Source: Salinicola halimionae (lineage in GTDB: Bacteria > Pseudomonadota > Gammaproteobacteria > Pseudomonadales > Halomonadaceae). From it: a stretch of 64,000 nucleotides of DNA. Below are positions 1 to 9,033 of the stretch, one piece after another. Below the pieces are notes generated by a model, which saw only the letters and a list, made by a program, of their open reading frames with translations, was not told the DNA's origin and did not search any database. The first letter of the stretch is position 1. Every line of letters starts with the position of its first letter. Where the stretch lies: positions 556,864 through 620,863 of the forward strand of contig NZ_PZJQ01000004.1 in NCBI RefSeq assembly GCF_003206065.1, in the 5' to 3' direction. The position numbers and the translations under genes are program-made.

Positions 1-1
1 C

Positions 2-1189
2 GCCTATCGCTTCTTTTCCACCGACAAGCGCAAGTTCATCATCGCCGATACCCCGGGTCACGAGCAGTACACCCGCAACATGGCCACCGGCGCTTCCACC
101 GCGAGTCTGGCGGTAATCCTGATCGATGCGCGTTACGGGGTACAGGTGCAGACCCGGCGCCACAGCTTCATCGCCGATCTGCTGGGTATTCAGCATCTGG
201 TGATCGCGGTCAACAAGATGGACCTGGTCGGCTACTCCCAGGCACGCTTCGATGAGATCGTCGCCGACTATCGTGAATTTGCCGAGAAGCTCGACGCCAG
301 GGACATCCGGTTCGTGCCGATGTCGGCACTGGACGGCGACAATGTCGTCAATCGCAGCGAGCACATGCCCTGGTATCGGGTCGACGGCGCGCCCGGCCCC
401 GCGATGCTCGAGTTGCTCGAGAGCGTCGAGGTCATTCACGACAGCAATCTCTCCGATCTGCGCCTGCCGGTGCAGTACGTCAACCGACCCAATCTCGATT
501 TTCGCGGCTACTGCGGAACGCTCGAGGCTGGCATCCTGCGCCCGGGGCAGGCGGTCAAGGCGCTGCCGTCGGGCAAGCTTTCCACCATCGATCGCATCGT
601 AACTTTCGACGGCGATCTGGAGGAAGCCTACCCCGGTCAGGCAATCACCGTCACCCTGACGGACGAGATCGACATTTCCCGCGGCGACTGGCTGGTGGCG
701 GCTGATGCCGAGGTCGAACAGTCCCGTGCGTTGGCCGCCGATATCGTCTGGATGCATGATGCAGCCCTGGAGCCAGGCCGGCTTTACGATTTCAAGATCG
801 GTACCCAGGAGATCGCCGGCAAGATCGCGGCGATCGATTACCAGATCGACGTCAACACCCTCGAGCATCATGATGCCGCCAGTCTGCCGCTCAATGCCAT
901 CGGCCGCTGCCGGGTCGAACTGACCGCCAGTGTGCCGCTGGACGATTACCGCAAAAGCCCCGGCACCGGGAGTTTCGTGGTGATCGACCGTCTGAGCAAC
1001 ATCACGGTGGGCGCAGGTCTGATTCGGGGCGCTGTCGAGGAGTCGACGCATTCTTCAGCGGCGGATGGCGAGGTCGACTGGCAGGCGTTCGAAGTCGAAT
1101 TCAATGCGCTGATCCGTAAGCATTTCCCGCATTGGGAGGCGAAGGATATGGGTGAGTTGCTGAAAGGCGTTTCACGCGAGAGGCGTTAA
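2..1189 (+). CDS. cysN: Sulfate adenylyltransferase subunit 1 (CysN), 5' truncated by the window edge
   Basis: This is the GTPase subunit of ATP sulfurylase, which works with CysD to activate sulfate to adenosine 5'-phosphosulfate in the cytoplasm. The frame is open from base 2, and the first visible residues already include the G3 motif [11 protein letters not shown], so only the N-terminal P-loop region is missing. G4 is visible as NKMDL, followed by EF-Tu-like beta-barrel domains. The protein ends shortly after [17 protein letters not shown], so there is no fused APS kinase (CysC) domain. cysD would be expected just upstream, outside the window. The serine acetyltransferase gene follows after 166 bp, which keeps two cysteine-pathway steps adjacent. 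Family identity is very secure. Confidence 0.96.
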   Translation, partial: AYRFFSTDKRKFIIADTPGHEQYTRNMATGASTASLAVILIDARYGVQVQTRRHSFIADLLGIQHLVIAVNKMDLVGYSQARFDEIVADYREFAEKLDARDIRFVPMSALDGDNVVNRSEHMPWYRVDGAPGPAMLELLESVEVIHDSNLSDLRLPVQYVNRPNLDFRGYCGTLEAGILRPGQAVKALPSGKLSTIDRIVTFDGDLEEAYPGQAITVTLTDEIDISRGDWLVAADAEVEQSRALAADIVWMHDAALEPGRLYDFKIGTQEIAGKIAAIDYQIDVNTLEHHDAASLPLNAIGRCRVELTASVPLDDYRKSPGTGSFVVIDRLSNITVGAGLIRGAVEESTHSSAADGEVDWQAFEVEFNALIRKHFPHWEAKDMGELLKGVSRERR

Positions 1190-1355
1190 GGGAAAAGGGC
1201 ATCAGCAAGAGAGGCGAGCGTCCAGGCACGAGCAGAGAAGCCATGAGTCGCTTTGAGAAATCGTGGCGATTCCCTGCGACATTTGGCCCAGGCGCCGCCA
1301 GGTGTATCATGCCGCTTCGGCCCGACGCTTGCGTCCGTGATAGAAAGGAACCTCT

Positions 1356-2267
1356 ATGCAACACGTCAACTGGCAGCTCGACGGTATCGTGTCCCAGCTA
1401 CGCGCCACTCGCGAGCAGTGGCGCGCCCAGAACGGTCGAGAGAAAGAGAAGGGTTGTCGTGAATTGCCGTCGCGGCATCGCATTCGGGAAACTCTGGAAT
1501 TCCTGAGCGGGGCCATCTTCCCGATGCGGCTTGGGCCATCGGATCTGCGTAAGGAGAGCGAGGACTTCTACGTCGGTCACACGCTGGATCGTGCGCTCAA
1601 TGCGCTGCACGAGGAAGTGTTGCTCGAGTTGCGCTACATGGCGCGGCTCAACGGCGACAAGGCATCCGAGCATCAAGCGTCGGCGACACAGATCATTCAG
1701 GGCTTCGCGGACGGTCTGCCGAACCTGCGTCGCCGTCTCGACGACGATGTCATGGCGGCATTCTACGGCGACCCGGCCGCGCGCAGCGTCGACGAAGTAC
1801 TGCTTTGCTATCCCGGCGTTCACGCCGTGATCTACCACCGCATTGCCCACTATTTCTATCAGGCGGGAGCTGGACTGGTGGCGCGAATCATCGCCGAGCT
1901 GGCCCACTCCGACACCGGCATCGACATCCATCCCGGTGCGCAGATCGGCGAAGGATTCTTCATCGATCACGGTACCGGTGTGGTTATCGGGGAAACCGCG
2001 ATCATCGGCAACCGCGTGCGTCTCTATCAGGCGGTCACGCTCGGCGCCAAACGCTTCCCGGCAGATGAAAAAGGGCACCTGGAGAAAGGCTTGCCGCGCC
2101 ACCCGATCGTCGAGGACGACGTGGTCATCTACGCCGGGGCGACGATCCTCGGCCGTATCACGGTAGGCAAGGGGGCGATCATCGGCGGTAATGTTTGGCT
2201 CACCTGTAGCGTGGAGCCAGGCCGCAACATCACCCAGGCCAATATCCAGAGTGGGCCGTGCCCCTGA
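1356..2267 (+). CDS. cysE: Serine O-acetyltransferase (CysE/EpsC type)
   Basis: This enzyme transfers acetyl from acetyl-CoA to L-serine to give O-acetylserine, the carbon acceptor for sulfide in cysteine synthesis. The 303-residue protein has an alpha-helical N-terminal half (about residues 1-170) and a C-terminal left-handed beta-helix of hexapeptide repeats, with the signature DIHPGAQIGEGFFIDHGTGV and GNVWLTCSVEPG near the end. The long N-terminal part (LRKESEDFYVGHTLDRALN) matches the EpsC branch rather than E. coli CysE. The ATG is preceded by GAAAGGA. The C-terminus stops at QSGPCP and lacks the long CysE tail that ends in Ile and binds the sulfhydrylase. Family identity is secure; symbol usage (cysE or epsC) varies. 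Confidence 0.94.
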   Translation: MQHVNWQLDGIVSQLRATREQWRAQNGREKEKGCRELPSRHRIRETLEFLSGAIFPMRLGPSDLRKESEDFYVGHTLDRALNALHEEVLLELRYMARLNGDKASEHQASATQIIQGFADGLPNLRRRLDDDVMAAFYGDPAARSVDEVLLCYPGVHAVIYHRIAHYFYQAGAGLVARIIAELAHSDTGIDIHPGAQIGEGFFIDHGTGVVIGETAIIGNRVRLYQAVTLGAKRFPADEKGHLEKGLPRHPIVEDDVVIYAGATILGRITVGKGAIIGGNVWLTCSVEPGRNITQANIQSGPCP

Positions 2268-2294
2268 GGCCAAGCGACGAATAGGGTTCCATGG

Positions 2295-2315
2295 CGCGCG
2301 GCTTTGGGCCGCGCG
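2295..2315. terminator. Possible hairpin after the serine acetyltransferase gene
   Basis: An 8-bp G+C stem (CGCGCGGC pairing with GCCGCGCG) closes a 5-base loop 28 bases after the stop codon. There is no T-run behind it, so intrinsic termination is doubtful; it may only be a 3'-end stabilising stem. Confidence 0.3.
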
Positions 2316-2420
2316 TCGTCGTCTGGAAGGCGCCTCTGCTCTTTCCCTTAGTCAGCTAACGCATCGTCAGCGTCGATCAAGGCCGGTATAGTGAGCCCGC
2401 CTTCCACGTCGAGATGACCC

Positions 2421-4496
2421 ATGCAGAACGATTCCAGGACGAGAACGCGCTGGCAGCACTGGCGTGAAATGAACCGCCAGCTATGGCGGTTGGGGCTCAT
2501 CGGGGTCGTCACTCTGACTTTGATGCGTTTGGCGTTGTGGCAACTCGAGGCGCCACCTTCTCTGGATGTGCCAACCGGCGAGATCGTTAGCGCGTTCTGG
2601 ATGGGCCTGCGTTTCGACGCCAAGATCATGGCGACGCTTCTCGGTCCCTGGCTGCTGCTGGGGACGGTACTGTTGCCGCTGCCACGAATCGTCATCGCGA
2701 CTTGGCGCCGGCTGTGGCTGGTATGGACGATCGTGATCATGGTACTGGTCAATCTGCTGGCATTGATCAACCATTTCTATTTCAGCTTCTATCAGGGCCC
2801 GATCAATGCGTTGATCTTTGGCCTATTCGAGGATGACACTCAGGCGGTACTGCGGACCATCTGGAGCGATTATCCGGTACTGCCTCTGCTGGTCGTGCTG
2901 ATTGGCATGACGGGGACTCAGGTTGCGTTGATGCGCCGTGGTCAGCGCCGTCAGCGGCGTCGGCTCGGCTGGCGTTGGGCGAGCGTTTTAGCTGTCGTTT
3001 CGCTCGTGGCGCTGGTCGGACTCGGGCGGGGTAGTCTGGGCGCGTTTCCGCTGCGCGAAATGCACATGGCCGTCTCGTCGAATGCCTTCGTCAATGATCT
3101 GGTACCCAGCGGCCCGCAGGCATTCTATCTGGCCTGGGGAGAACGCGAGGTGAGTCAGATCGATGACGACCCACGCTCTGGGTTGAAGCGTTACGGGTTC
3201 GCCACGCCGATGCAAGCGGCGTCGGCGCTGGGCTGGTCCGGGCTGGATACGCCGCAGGCGGTATCCGATCGGATGACCGAGAAGACACCTGCCGTCGCCG
3301 CCGCAGAACGCCGGCCACCGCACGTGGTGGTGAGCCTGATGGAAAGCTGGGGGCGACCCCCGCTGGATTTCGACGATCCCGAACACAACGATCTTCTGGG
3401 TCGTTTACGACCGTGGCTGGAAAAGAGGGCCGACTACTTCCCCCACGCATTGTCATCCGGCAATGGCACCCATCCCAGTCTGGAGGGGCTGCTGTTCGAC
3501 ACGCCGATCACGCCACTGACGCAGGGGCGTTACGGCTATCGGCAGTACTCCACTTCTGCGGTTGCCCCCTACGAGCGCGAGGGTTACCACACCGTATTCC
3601 TGACGTCCGGCTCGGCACATTGGCGCAACCTCGATGGTGCGCTCAAGCGTCAGGGATTCGACGAGGTGTTGGGTGAAAATGCCATTCGGGAACGCTTTCC
3701 CGAGGCGAGCGGGAGCACCTGGGGACTCTACGACGAGTGGATGTTTCGCTACGGTGAGGCGTTGCTGAAAGAGGCTGACGCCAAGGGTGAAAAAGTGTTG
3801 CTGGTGATGCTATCGATCACCAACCATCCGCCCTACGAAATCCCCGAAAGTTACACTCCCGCGCCCCTGGATGTCTCGCGTCTCGGCGACACGCTGGCGG
3901 CCTCGTCCGAATTGGGCGCGTCGATTCTTGAAACCTATCAATATGCCAACGACAGCATGGGCGGATTCCTCGACGACCTCGAAGGGGCGGGGCTCATGGA
4001 TCATACGCTGTTCGCGGCGACCGGCGATCACAACACCCGCTCGCTGATGAGCTATCCCGACTCAAGGGATCTGTTCGATCAATTCGGCGTGCCGATCCTG
4101 ATGTGGGTACCGCCGGCGTATCGAGAGGGCGGCAAAGCGCAGATCGACGATTGGACCAGCCATCGCGACATCTTCCCTACGCTTTGGGCGCATTCGCTCT
4201 CCAATGCTCAGGTGCCTTGGGTAGGGCGTGACCTTTATACACCGGAGGCGTCATCCATGGCGCTGACCTTCAACTACCAGGATGGTGGGGAAGGCGTGAT
4301 GGTGAGCAAGGCCGGCGCAGTCGCGAACCTGGCTCATCCGACCTACTATCGCTGGTCGAATGGGCTGTTGCAGGCCGAAACTGCGCCCTCCGAGGCGCTG
4401 AGTGAACAGGCGCGTCGCGCTCGAGCCCGCGTGGGTCTGGAAGATTGGCGAATTCGGCGCGAGGCGGTGGCGACGAAAGAGTCGCCCAAGCCCTGA
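2421..4496 (+). CDS. LTA synthase family membrane sulfatase-fold phosphotransferase
   Basis: This is a 691-residue inner-membrane protein. Roughly five hydrophobic helices fill residues 20-210, followed by a large periplasmic domain of the alkaline phosphatase/sulfatase superfamily (about 300-630). Visible motifs are VVSLMESWG (metal-binding Glu), SGNGTHPSLEGLL with the expected nucleophilic Thr, LTSGSAHWRNLDG and ATGDHNTRS near the C-terminal metal site. In Gram-negative bacteria this family transfers phosphoglycerol or phosphoethanolamine-type groups onto envelope glycans or lipids; the substrate here cannot be told from sequence. It is preceded by a 150-bp gap and followed, convergently, by cmoB after 13 bp. 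A role in periplasmic glucan or lipid decoration is inference. Confidence 0.8.
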   Translation: MQNDSRTRTRWQHWREMNRQLWRLGLIGVVTLTLMRLALWQLEAPPSLDVPTGEIVSAFWMGLRFDAKIMATLLGPWLLLGTVLLPLPRIVIATWRRLWLVWTIVIMVLVNLLALINHFYFSFYQGPINALIFGLFEDDTQAVLRTIWSDYPVLPLLVVLIGMTGTQVALMRRGQRRQRRRLGWRWASVLAVVSLVALVGLGRGSLGAFPLREMHMAVSSNAFVNDLVPSGPQAFYLAWGEREVSQIDDDPRSGLKRYGFATPMQAASALGWSGLDTPQAVSDRMTEKTPAVAAAERRPPHVVVSLMESWGRPPLDFDDPEHNDLLGRLRPWLEKRADYFPHALSSGNGTHPSLEGLLFDTPITPLTQGRYGYRQYSTSAVAPYEREGYHTVFLTSGSAHWRNLDGALKRQGFDEVLGENAIRERFPEASGSTWGLYDEWMFRYGEALLKEADAKGEKVLLVMLSITNHPPYEIPESYTPAPLDVSRLGDTLAASSELGASILETYQYANDSMGGFLDDLEGAGLMDHTLFAATGDHNTRSLMSYPDSRDLFDQFGVPILMWVPPAYREGGKAQIDDWTSHRDIFPTLWAHSLSNAQVPWVGRDLYTPEASSMALTFNYQDGGEGVMVSKAGAVANLAHPTYYRWSNGLLQAETAPSEALSEQARRARARVGLEDWRIRREAVATKESPKP

Positions 4497-4509
4497 GTTG
4501 GCCGATTCA

Positions 4510-5520
4510 TTATCTGGGCTTGCGGGCGATCAATGTAGCCCGGCGCGGCGCGGGATGACCCTCGACCGTCTTCGTGCGGTCGACGGGGTCCAGGAAATCG
4601 GCCAGTGAATGGAATGTCATCCACTTGGTCGCGCGCTGCTCGTCCAGCGCTGTCACCGTCTCGTCAACGCAGCGGATGGCCTCGAAGCCGCAGCGTTCGA
4701 GCCAGTGAGCCAGGGCTTTCGACGAGGGCAGAAAGTAGACGTTGGGCATGCTGGCGTAGCGCTCGCCGGGCATGAAGACCGTCTGTGCATCGCCCTCGAC
4801 AACCAGTGTTTCCAATACCAGTTCGCCGCCCGGCACCAACGTATCCTTCAACTGCAACAGGTGCTCCAGCGGCGAAGGACGGTGGTAGAGCACGCCCATC
4901 GAAAACACGGTGTCGAAGGCGGCGAGGTTTTCGGGTACGTCTTCGATGCCGACGGGCAGGAAATGGGTGCGATAGTCATCCGCGTTGCCCACGAAATGAC
5001 GCACGGCTTGAAACTGATAGTAGAAACGCGGGGAGGGATCGATCACCAGCACGAACGCTGCGCCATCGCCCGCCATGCGCCAGGCGTGATAACCGTTGCC
5101 GCCGCCGACATCGAGAACGCGGCGTCCCTTCAGCGGGGAGAGATGTGGAGCGACTCGTTGCCATTTCCAGTCCGAACGCCATTCGGTATCGATGTCGATA
5201 TCGCCAAGGCAGTAGGGGCCCTTGCGCCACGGCATCAGAATCTTCAGCAGGTTTTCGCAGCGCCTGCGGTCGGCATCGCTCAGCTCGAGTTCCACGCTGA
5301 CGCTGTCGGCCTGCAAGTCCACCTGGCGTGCCGAGGTCAGGGCGGGCAATTTGGCCACGGCCTTTTCCCACGCTGGCAGATCACCGTGCCGGCGTCGATC
5401 GAGCCCGCGTTCCAGTTGTTCGGGAATGCGTCCCAGCCATCGGTTCAGATCGTTGTCGAGGAAGGCGAGATAAAGCCGACGTTCGGCATCCTTGAACGTA
5501 TCGGTGGCAACGTCAGGCAT
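4510..5520 (-). CDS. cmoB: tRNA U34 carboxymethyltransferase CmoB
   Basis: CmoB transfers the carboxymethyl group of carboxy-S-adenosylmethionine to 5-hydroxyuridine 34 of tRNAs, making uridine-5-oxyacetic acid and widening wobble decoding. At 336 residues it has the usual length. An N-terminal region of about 100 residues precedes a Rossmann methyltransferase core with VLDVGGGNGYHAWRMAGDG as SAM-binding motif I, then FDTVFSMGVLYHRPSPLEHL. The C-terminal KWMTFHSLADFLDPVDRTKT is typical of the family. Its start codon overlaps the end of cmoA by 8 bp, so the two are translationally coupled and form a two-gene operon in pathway order. Confidence 0.96.
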   Translation of the reverse strand: MPDVATDTFKDAERRLYLAFLDNDLNRWLGRIPEQLERGLDRRRHGDLPAWEKAVAKLPALTSARQVDLQADSVSVELELSDADRRRCENLLKILMPWRKGPYCLGDIDIDTEWRSDWKWQRVAPHLSPLKGRRVLDVGGGNGYHAWRMAGDGAAFVLVIDPSPRFYYQFQAVRHFVGNADDYRTHFLPVGIEDVPENLAAFDTVFSMGVLYHRPSPLEHLLQLKDTLVPGGELVLETLVVEGDAQTVFMPGERYASMPNVYFLPSSKALAHWLERCGFEAIRCVDETVTALDEQRATKWMTFHSLADFLDPVDRTKTVEGHPAPRRATLIARKPR

Positions 5521-6310
5521 CTTTGACCGCCGCCTTTTCCTTGGGTGCTGCCTTGTCGTTGAAAGCCGCCTTGTCCTTGAAAGCGATCAGGGAGGCGAAA
5601 TTGAGATACTGGAACCAGGTCGTGACTCGCGAGAAGCCGGCCTGGGCCAATCGTTCATGATGCGTCGCCAGCGAGTCCGGTATCAGCACGTTCTCCAACG
5701 CGGTACGCTTCTGACTGATTTCCATGTCGCTGTAGCCGTTGGCGCGCTTGAAGTCGTGATAGCGCTCGACCAGCCAGGCATTCTCCTGTTCATCCTCTGC
5801 GACGATCTTTTCCGACAGCACCAGAATGCCGCCGGGCTCCAGCGCCGCGAACAGTTTGGCGATCACGGCATCGCGATCCGCCGGCGGCAGGAACTGCAGG
5901 GTGAAGTTGAGCACGATCATGCCGCTGGGACGGTAGTCGAGATGACGAATGTCGCCCTCGACGAACGTGATCCGATGATTGGGGCTTTCTTCAGCCGCGG
6001 TCTCGCACGCTCGCGCGATCATCGTCGGAGAAAGGTCGACGCCGGTCAGCTCGAAAGCATCGGCGGGCAGGCGGCCCGCCAGGGCCAAGCCCACGGCGCC
6101 CAGCGAGCAACCCAGATCGTAGACATGGGCGCCATGGCGCAAGTGGCGTTCGGCGATGACACCGAACATGCCGAGAATCTGGCCGTAGCCGGGAATCGAG
6201 CGCCGGACCATATCCGGGAAGCAGGCCACGACCCGTTCGTCGAACGAAAAACTTGCCACACGATCGAGGGGTGTCGAAAAGATGGCGTCACGGTAAGATG
6301 CGTCAATCAT
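5513..6310 (-). CDS. cmoA: Carboxy-S-adenosyl-L-methionine synthase CmoA
   Basis: CmoA converts SAM and prephenate into carboxy-SAM, the unusual cofactor that CmoB consumes. The 265-residue protein has the class I methyltransferase fold with motif I as VYDLGCSLGAVGLALAGRL and a conserved VVACFPDMVRRSIPGY segment near the N-terminus. The C-terminus carries a low-complexity Lys/Ala-rich tail (about 20 residues of KDKAAFNDKAAPKEKAA type) that is longer than in E. coli and is probably disordered. It is the first gene of a cmoA-cmoB operon and is transcribed divergently from pgi across a 119-bp gap that must hold both promoters. Confidence 0.96.
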   Translation of the reverse strand: MIDASYRDAIFSTPLDRVASFSFDERVVACFPDMVRRSIPGYGQILGMFGVIAERHLRHGAHVYDLGCSLGAVGLALAGRLPADAFELTGVDLSPTMIARACETAAEESPNHRITFVEGDIRHLDYRPSGMIVLNFTLQFLPPADRDAVIAKLFAALEPGGILVLSEKIVAEDEQENAWLVERYHDFKRANGYSDMEISQKRTALENVLIPDSLATHHERLAQAGFSRVTTWFQYLNFASLIAFKDKAAFNDKAAPKEKAAVKDA

Positions 6311-6429
6311 TGCCGAAAGATATTCTTAATTGGGAGAGCGTGAAGCGAACGTAGCGCTGGGAATACGCCCGCCGTGGCAACAGTGTACGTTTTGCGTCTC
6401 TTCGCTGCACGTGACAAGGAGAGCAATAG

Positions 6430-8079
6430 ATGTCGATTCGTGAGACCCAGGCATGGAAAGCGCTCGAGCAGGAACTCGAGGGGGGGATGCGGGATGTTCA
6501 TCTGAAGACGCTGTTTCAGCAGTCTCCGCGCTTCGAGACGTTCTCCCTGGAGGCCGCGGGTATTCAGATGGACCTGTCCAAGCAGCGCTGGACGACGACG
6601 GTTCGGGAACAGTTGCTCTCCCTGGCGCGAGAGGCCGACGTGCCCGGCGCGATTCAACGGCTGCTATCGGGAGAACGTGTCAATCACACCGAAGATCGCC
6701 CCGCGCTGCATACCGCGCTGCGATTGCCGCGGGACGCCAAGCTCGAGGTGGAAGGTGTCGATGTCGTCCACGACGTGCACGCCACGCTCGACAAGATGGA
6801 AACCCTGGTCGATAAGCTGCTGAACGGTCAATGGCGCGGCGCGACAGGCAAGCCGATCACCGATGTCGTCAACCTGGGGGTCGGGGGGTCGGATCTGGGG
6901 CCGCTGATGGTCACGTCGGCGCTGACCGATTTCGAGCCCAAAGACGGTTTTGAGGTGTCGACACACTTCGCCTCGACCATGGATGGCTCGCAGCTGGCCG
7001 ACTTCCTGAGTTGGCTCAATCCCGAGACGACCCTGTTCATTCTGTCGTCGAAGTCCTTCGGCACCATCGACACGCTATCGAACGCCTCGACGGCGCTCGA
7101 CTGGATTGCCACTCGTCTGGGCTGCGGCGAGTCGTTGATCAAACGTTTCCACTTCGTCGGCGTGTCCACCAAGCCAGAAAAAATGACCGAATGGGGCATC
7201 GATCCCGCCAATCAGCTGCTGTTCTGGGATTGGGTCGGCGGTCGCTATTCGTTCTGGAGTGCGATCGGGCTGCCGATAGCGATCCGTGTCGGTATGGACA
7301 ATTTCCGCCAGTTGCTGGCGGGTGCCCACGCCATGGACGAGCACTTTCGCACCGCCGACCTGGCAGAAAATCTGCCGGTGCAGTTGGCGTTGATCGGTAT
7401 CTGGAACGTCAACTTTCTCGACATCCGTTCCCATGCCGTCCTGCCTTACGATGGTCGTCTCAAGCACCTGCCCGGCTATTTTCAGCAACTGGAAATGGAG
7501 TCGAATGGCAAGTCCGTGACCAATGGTGGCAAGGTCGTCGACTACTCTACCTGCCCGGTCATCTGGGGCGAAATCGGTCCAAATGGCCAGCACGCGTTCT
7601 ATCAGTTGCTGCACCAGGGCACTCAACCGGTAGCCTGCGATTTCATTGCGCCGGTCAATCGCTACAACGATGTCGAGGATGAGCGATTCCGCGGCGATCT
7701 GATGGCCCAGCACCGGTTGGCGCTGGCCAACTGCTTTGCTCAATCTCGAGTGTTGATGCTTGGCGATGATGCGGTGAAGTCCGACGGCACGCCGCCTAGC
7801 TACAAGCGTTATCGCGGCAACCAGCCATCCTCCACGCTGATGTTCGATAGCCTCAATCCGGCCACGTTGGGCGCATTGATCGCGCTCTACGAGCACAAGG
7901 TATTCGTACAGGGCGTGATCTGGGATATCGACTCCTTCGACCAGTGGGGTGTCGAGCTCGGCAAACAGATCGCCACCGAGACCGAAGAGATCATCGCTAC
8001 CCGAAGCGGATTGGAGGCTTTGGACGATTCCAGCCGCGGCTTGATCGAAGCCATCTGGACGGGGCAGCAGTCCCGGTGA
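6430..8079 (+). CDS. pgi: Glucose-6-phosphate isomerase
   Basis: This enzyme interconverts glucose 6-phosphate and fructose 6-phosphate in the cytoplasm, feeding glycolysis/Entner-Doudoroff flux and sugar-nucleotide synthesis. At 549 residues it matches the bacterial family length. The PGI signatures are plain: LGVGGSDLGPLMV near residue 150, GGRYSFWSAIGLPIA near 270 and the C-terminal region around DSFDQWGVELGKQIA near 500. A good ribosome site (AAGGAG) sits 9 bases before the ATG. The yqiA gene follows after 49 bp on the same strand. Confidence 0.98.
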   Translation: MSIRETQAWKALEQELEGGMRDVHLKTLFQQSPRFETFSLEAAGIQMDLSKQRWTTTVREQLLSLAREADVPGAIQRLLSGERVNHTEDRPALHTALRLPRDAKLEVEGVDVVHDVHATLDKMETLVDKLLNGQWRGATGKPITDVVNLGVGGSDLGPLMVTSALTDFEPKDGFEVSTHFASTMDGSQLADFLSWLNPETTLFILSSKSFGTIDTLSNASTALDWIATRLGCGESLIKRFHFVGVSTKPEKMTEWGIDPANQLLFWDWVGGRYSFWSAIGLPIAIRVGMDNFRQLLAGAHAMDEHFRTADLAENLPVQLALIGIWNVNFLDIRSHAVLPYDGRLKHLPGYFQQLEMESNGKSVTNGGKVVDYSTCPVIWGEIGPNGQHAFYQLLHQGTQPVACDFIAPVNRYNDVEDERFRGDLMAQHRLALANCFAQSRVLMLGDDAVKSDGTPPSYKRYRGNQPSSTLMFDSLNPATLGALIALYEHKVFVQGVIWDIDSFDQWGVELGKQIATETEEIIATRSGLEALDDSSRGLIEAIWTGQQSR

Positions 8080-8128
8080 TGACCCGTGGGGGTTCGCGAC
8101 GGATGAGCGACCTATTGGCGAGCGATCC

Positions 8129-8776
8129 ATGTTGAGAGAACCCGAACCGGTGCTTCGTCCCGCCAAGGCGCTGCTGTATCTGCATGGTTTCAACAGCAGC
8201 AGCGCATCGCCCAAGGCGCAGTTGGTCAAGCAAGCCTGCGCGGCGTTGGCGCAGCACGAAGGGCGCCCGCTCGAGTGTCTGACGCCGGATCTGTCGCATC
8301 GCCCTGACGTGGCATGGCAGCAGGCCGAAGCGGCTCTCGACGTGCTGGGTCACGAAGATACGCTGTTGGTCGGAAGCTCCATGGGGGGCTTCCTGGCCAC
8401 GATCCTGGCGGAGCGTCACGGTCTCCGCGCCGTATTGATCAATCCCGCGGTTCAGCCCGCCCGCTTCGTGGCCGATTATCTCGGACAAACGTTGGTCAAT
8501 GACGATTCCGGCGAGCGGTTCACGATCGACAATAGCTATTTCGACCAATTGACCGCGCTGCAGTGGGACTGCATCGTGCATCCACGACGCTATCTGTTAC
8601 TGCTGGGCGGCGCGGACGAAACGCTGGATTGTCGTGATGCGTTGCGCGCCTACGCCGGCAGCCGAACGCTGATTCACCCGGGCGGCGATCACAGTTTCAA
8701 TGTTCTACCCGACTATCTGCCCGCGCTTTTCTCCCACGGTGGCTGGCACGTACCGGCCTCGCTCGAGCTGACTTGA
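8129..8776 (+). CDS. yqiA: YqiA-type alpha/beta-hydrolase esterase
   Basis: This is a small (215-residue) single-domain serine esterase of the UPF0227/YqiA family. Visible features are LYLHGFNSSSASPKAQ forming the oxyanion-hole region, the nucleophile elbow GSSMGG (GxSxG), an Asp in GGADETLD and the catalytic His in HPGGDHSF. In enterobacteria yqiA lies directly upstream of parE, and the same arrangement is seen here with parE starting 257 bp downstream. The natural substrate is unknown. There is no signal peptide, so it is cytoplasmic. Confidence 0.88.
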   Translation: MLREPEPVLRPAKALLYLHGFNSSSASPKAQLVKQACAALAQHEGRPLECLTPDLSHRPDVAWQQAEAALDVLGHEDTLLVGSSMGGFLATILAERHGLRAVLINPAVQPARFVADYLGQTLVNDDSGERFTIDNSYFDQLTALQWDCIVHPRRYLLLLGGADETLDCRDALRAYAGSRTLIHPGGDHSFNVLPDYLPALFSHGGWHVPASLELT

Positions 8777-8808
8777 GCATGCCGCGGTGGTGTCGAATGG
8801 CAACGCGA

Positions 8809-8839
8809 TACTGTAGATTTGACCAGTAGAGTGTATCAT
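8809..8839. promoter_or_regulatory. LexA-like inverted repeat upstream of parE
   Basis: TACTG and CAGTA form perfect 5-bp arms around a 10-base centre (CTG-N10-CAG, the core spacing of gammaproteobacterial LexA boxes). One half-site reads CCAG rather than ACAG. A TATCAT that could act as a -10 box follows 6 bases later. The match is suggestive only. Confidence 0.22.
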
Positions 8840-8973
8840 CGTCGCCAGTCCCGCACGGGGTGGAGATATCGCGATGTCGGATCTTGTTCGGTAATCAGGC
8901 CTTGTCCGAGCCATGCCCTGCGCTAGCTAGGCGCGCTGTGACGATTCGATGGCGCCGCGATGTCGACCCTGCG

Positions 8974-9015
8974 ACTTTGACCATGCAACTTTGACCCAGT
9001 GACTTTGACCTTACA
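8974..9015 (+). repeat. Three 14-bp tandem repeats just upstream of parE
   Basis: The 9-mer ACTTTGACC occurs at 8974, 8988 and 9002, exactly 14 bases apart, each followed by a divergent 5-base tail. The array ends about 18 bases before the parE ATG. It could be a small iteron-like binding array or a slippage product; no function is established. Confidence 0.75.
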
Positions 9016-9033
9016 AACGTGGCGAGATCCTGC

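Noticed and set aside
1398-2273. Minus-strand open frame of 291 codons opposite the serine acetyltransferase gene
   Set aside because: Antisense shadow of a well-recognised gene; low-complexity composition typical of reverse frames in high-G+C DNA and no family resemblance.
4609-5526. Plus-strand open frame of 305 codons opposite cmoB
   Set aside because: Shadow frame over cmoB, which shows clear methyltransferase motifs on the minus strand.
7075-8229. Minus-strand open frame of 384 codons opposite pgi and the start of yqiA
   Set aside because: Shadow frame; pgi signatures on the plus strand are unambiguous.
8819-8839. TTGACC ... TATCAT as a sigma-70 promoter for parE
   Set aside because: The spacer is only 9 bases, far from the needed 16-18.
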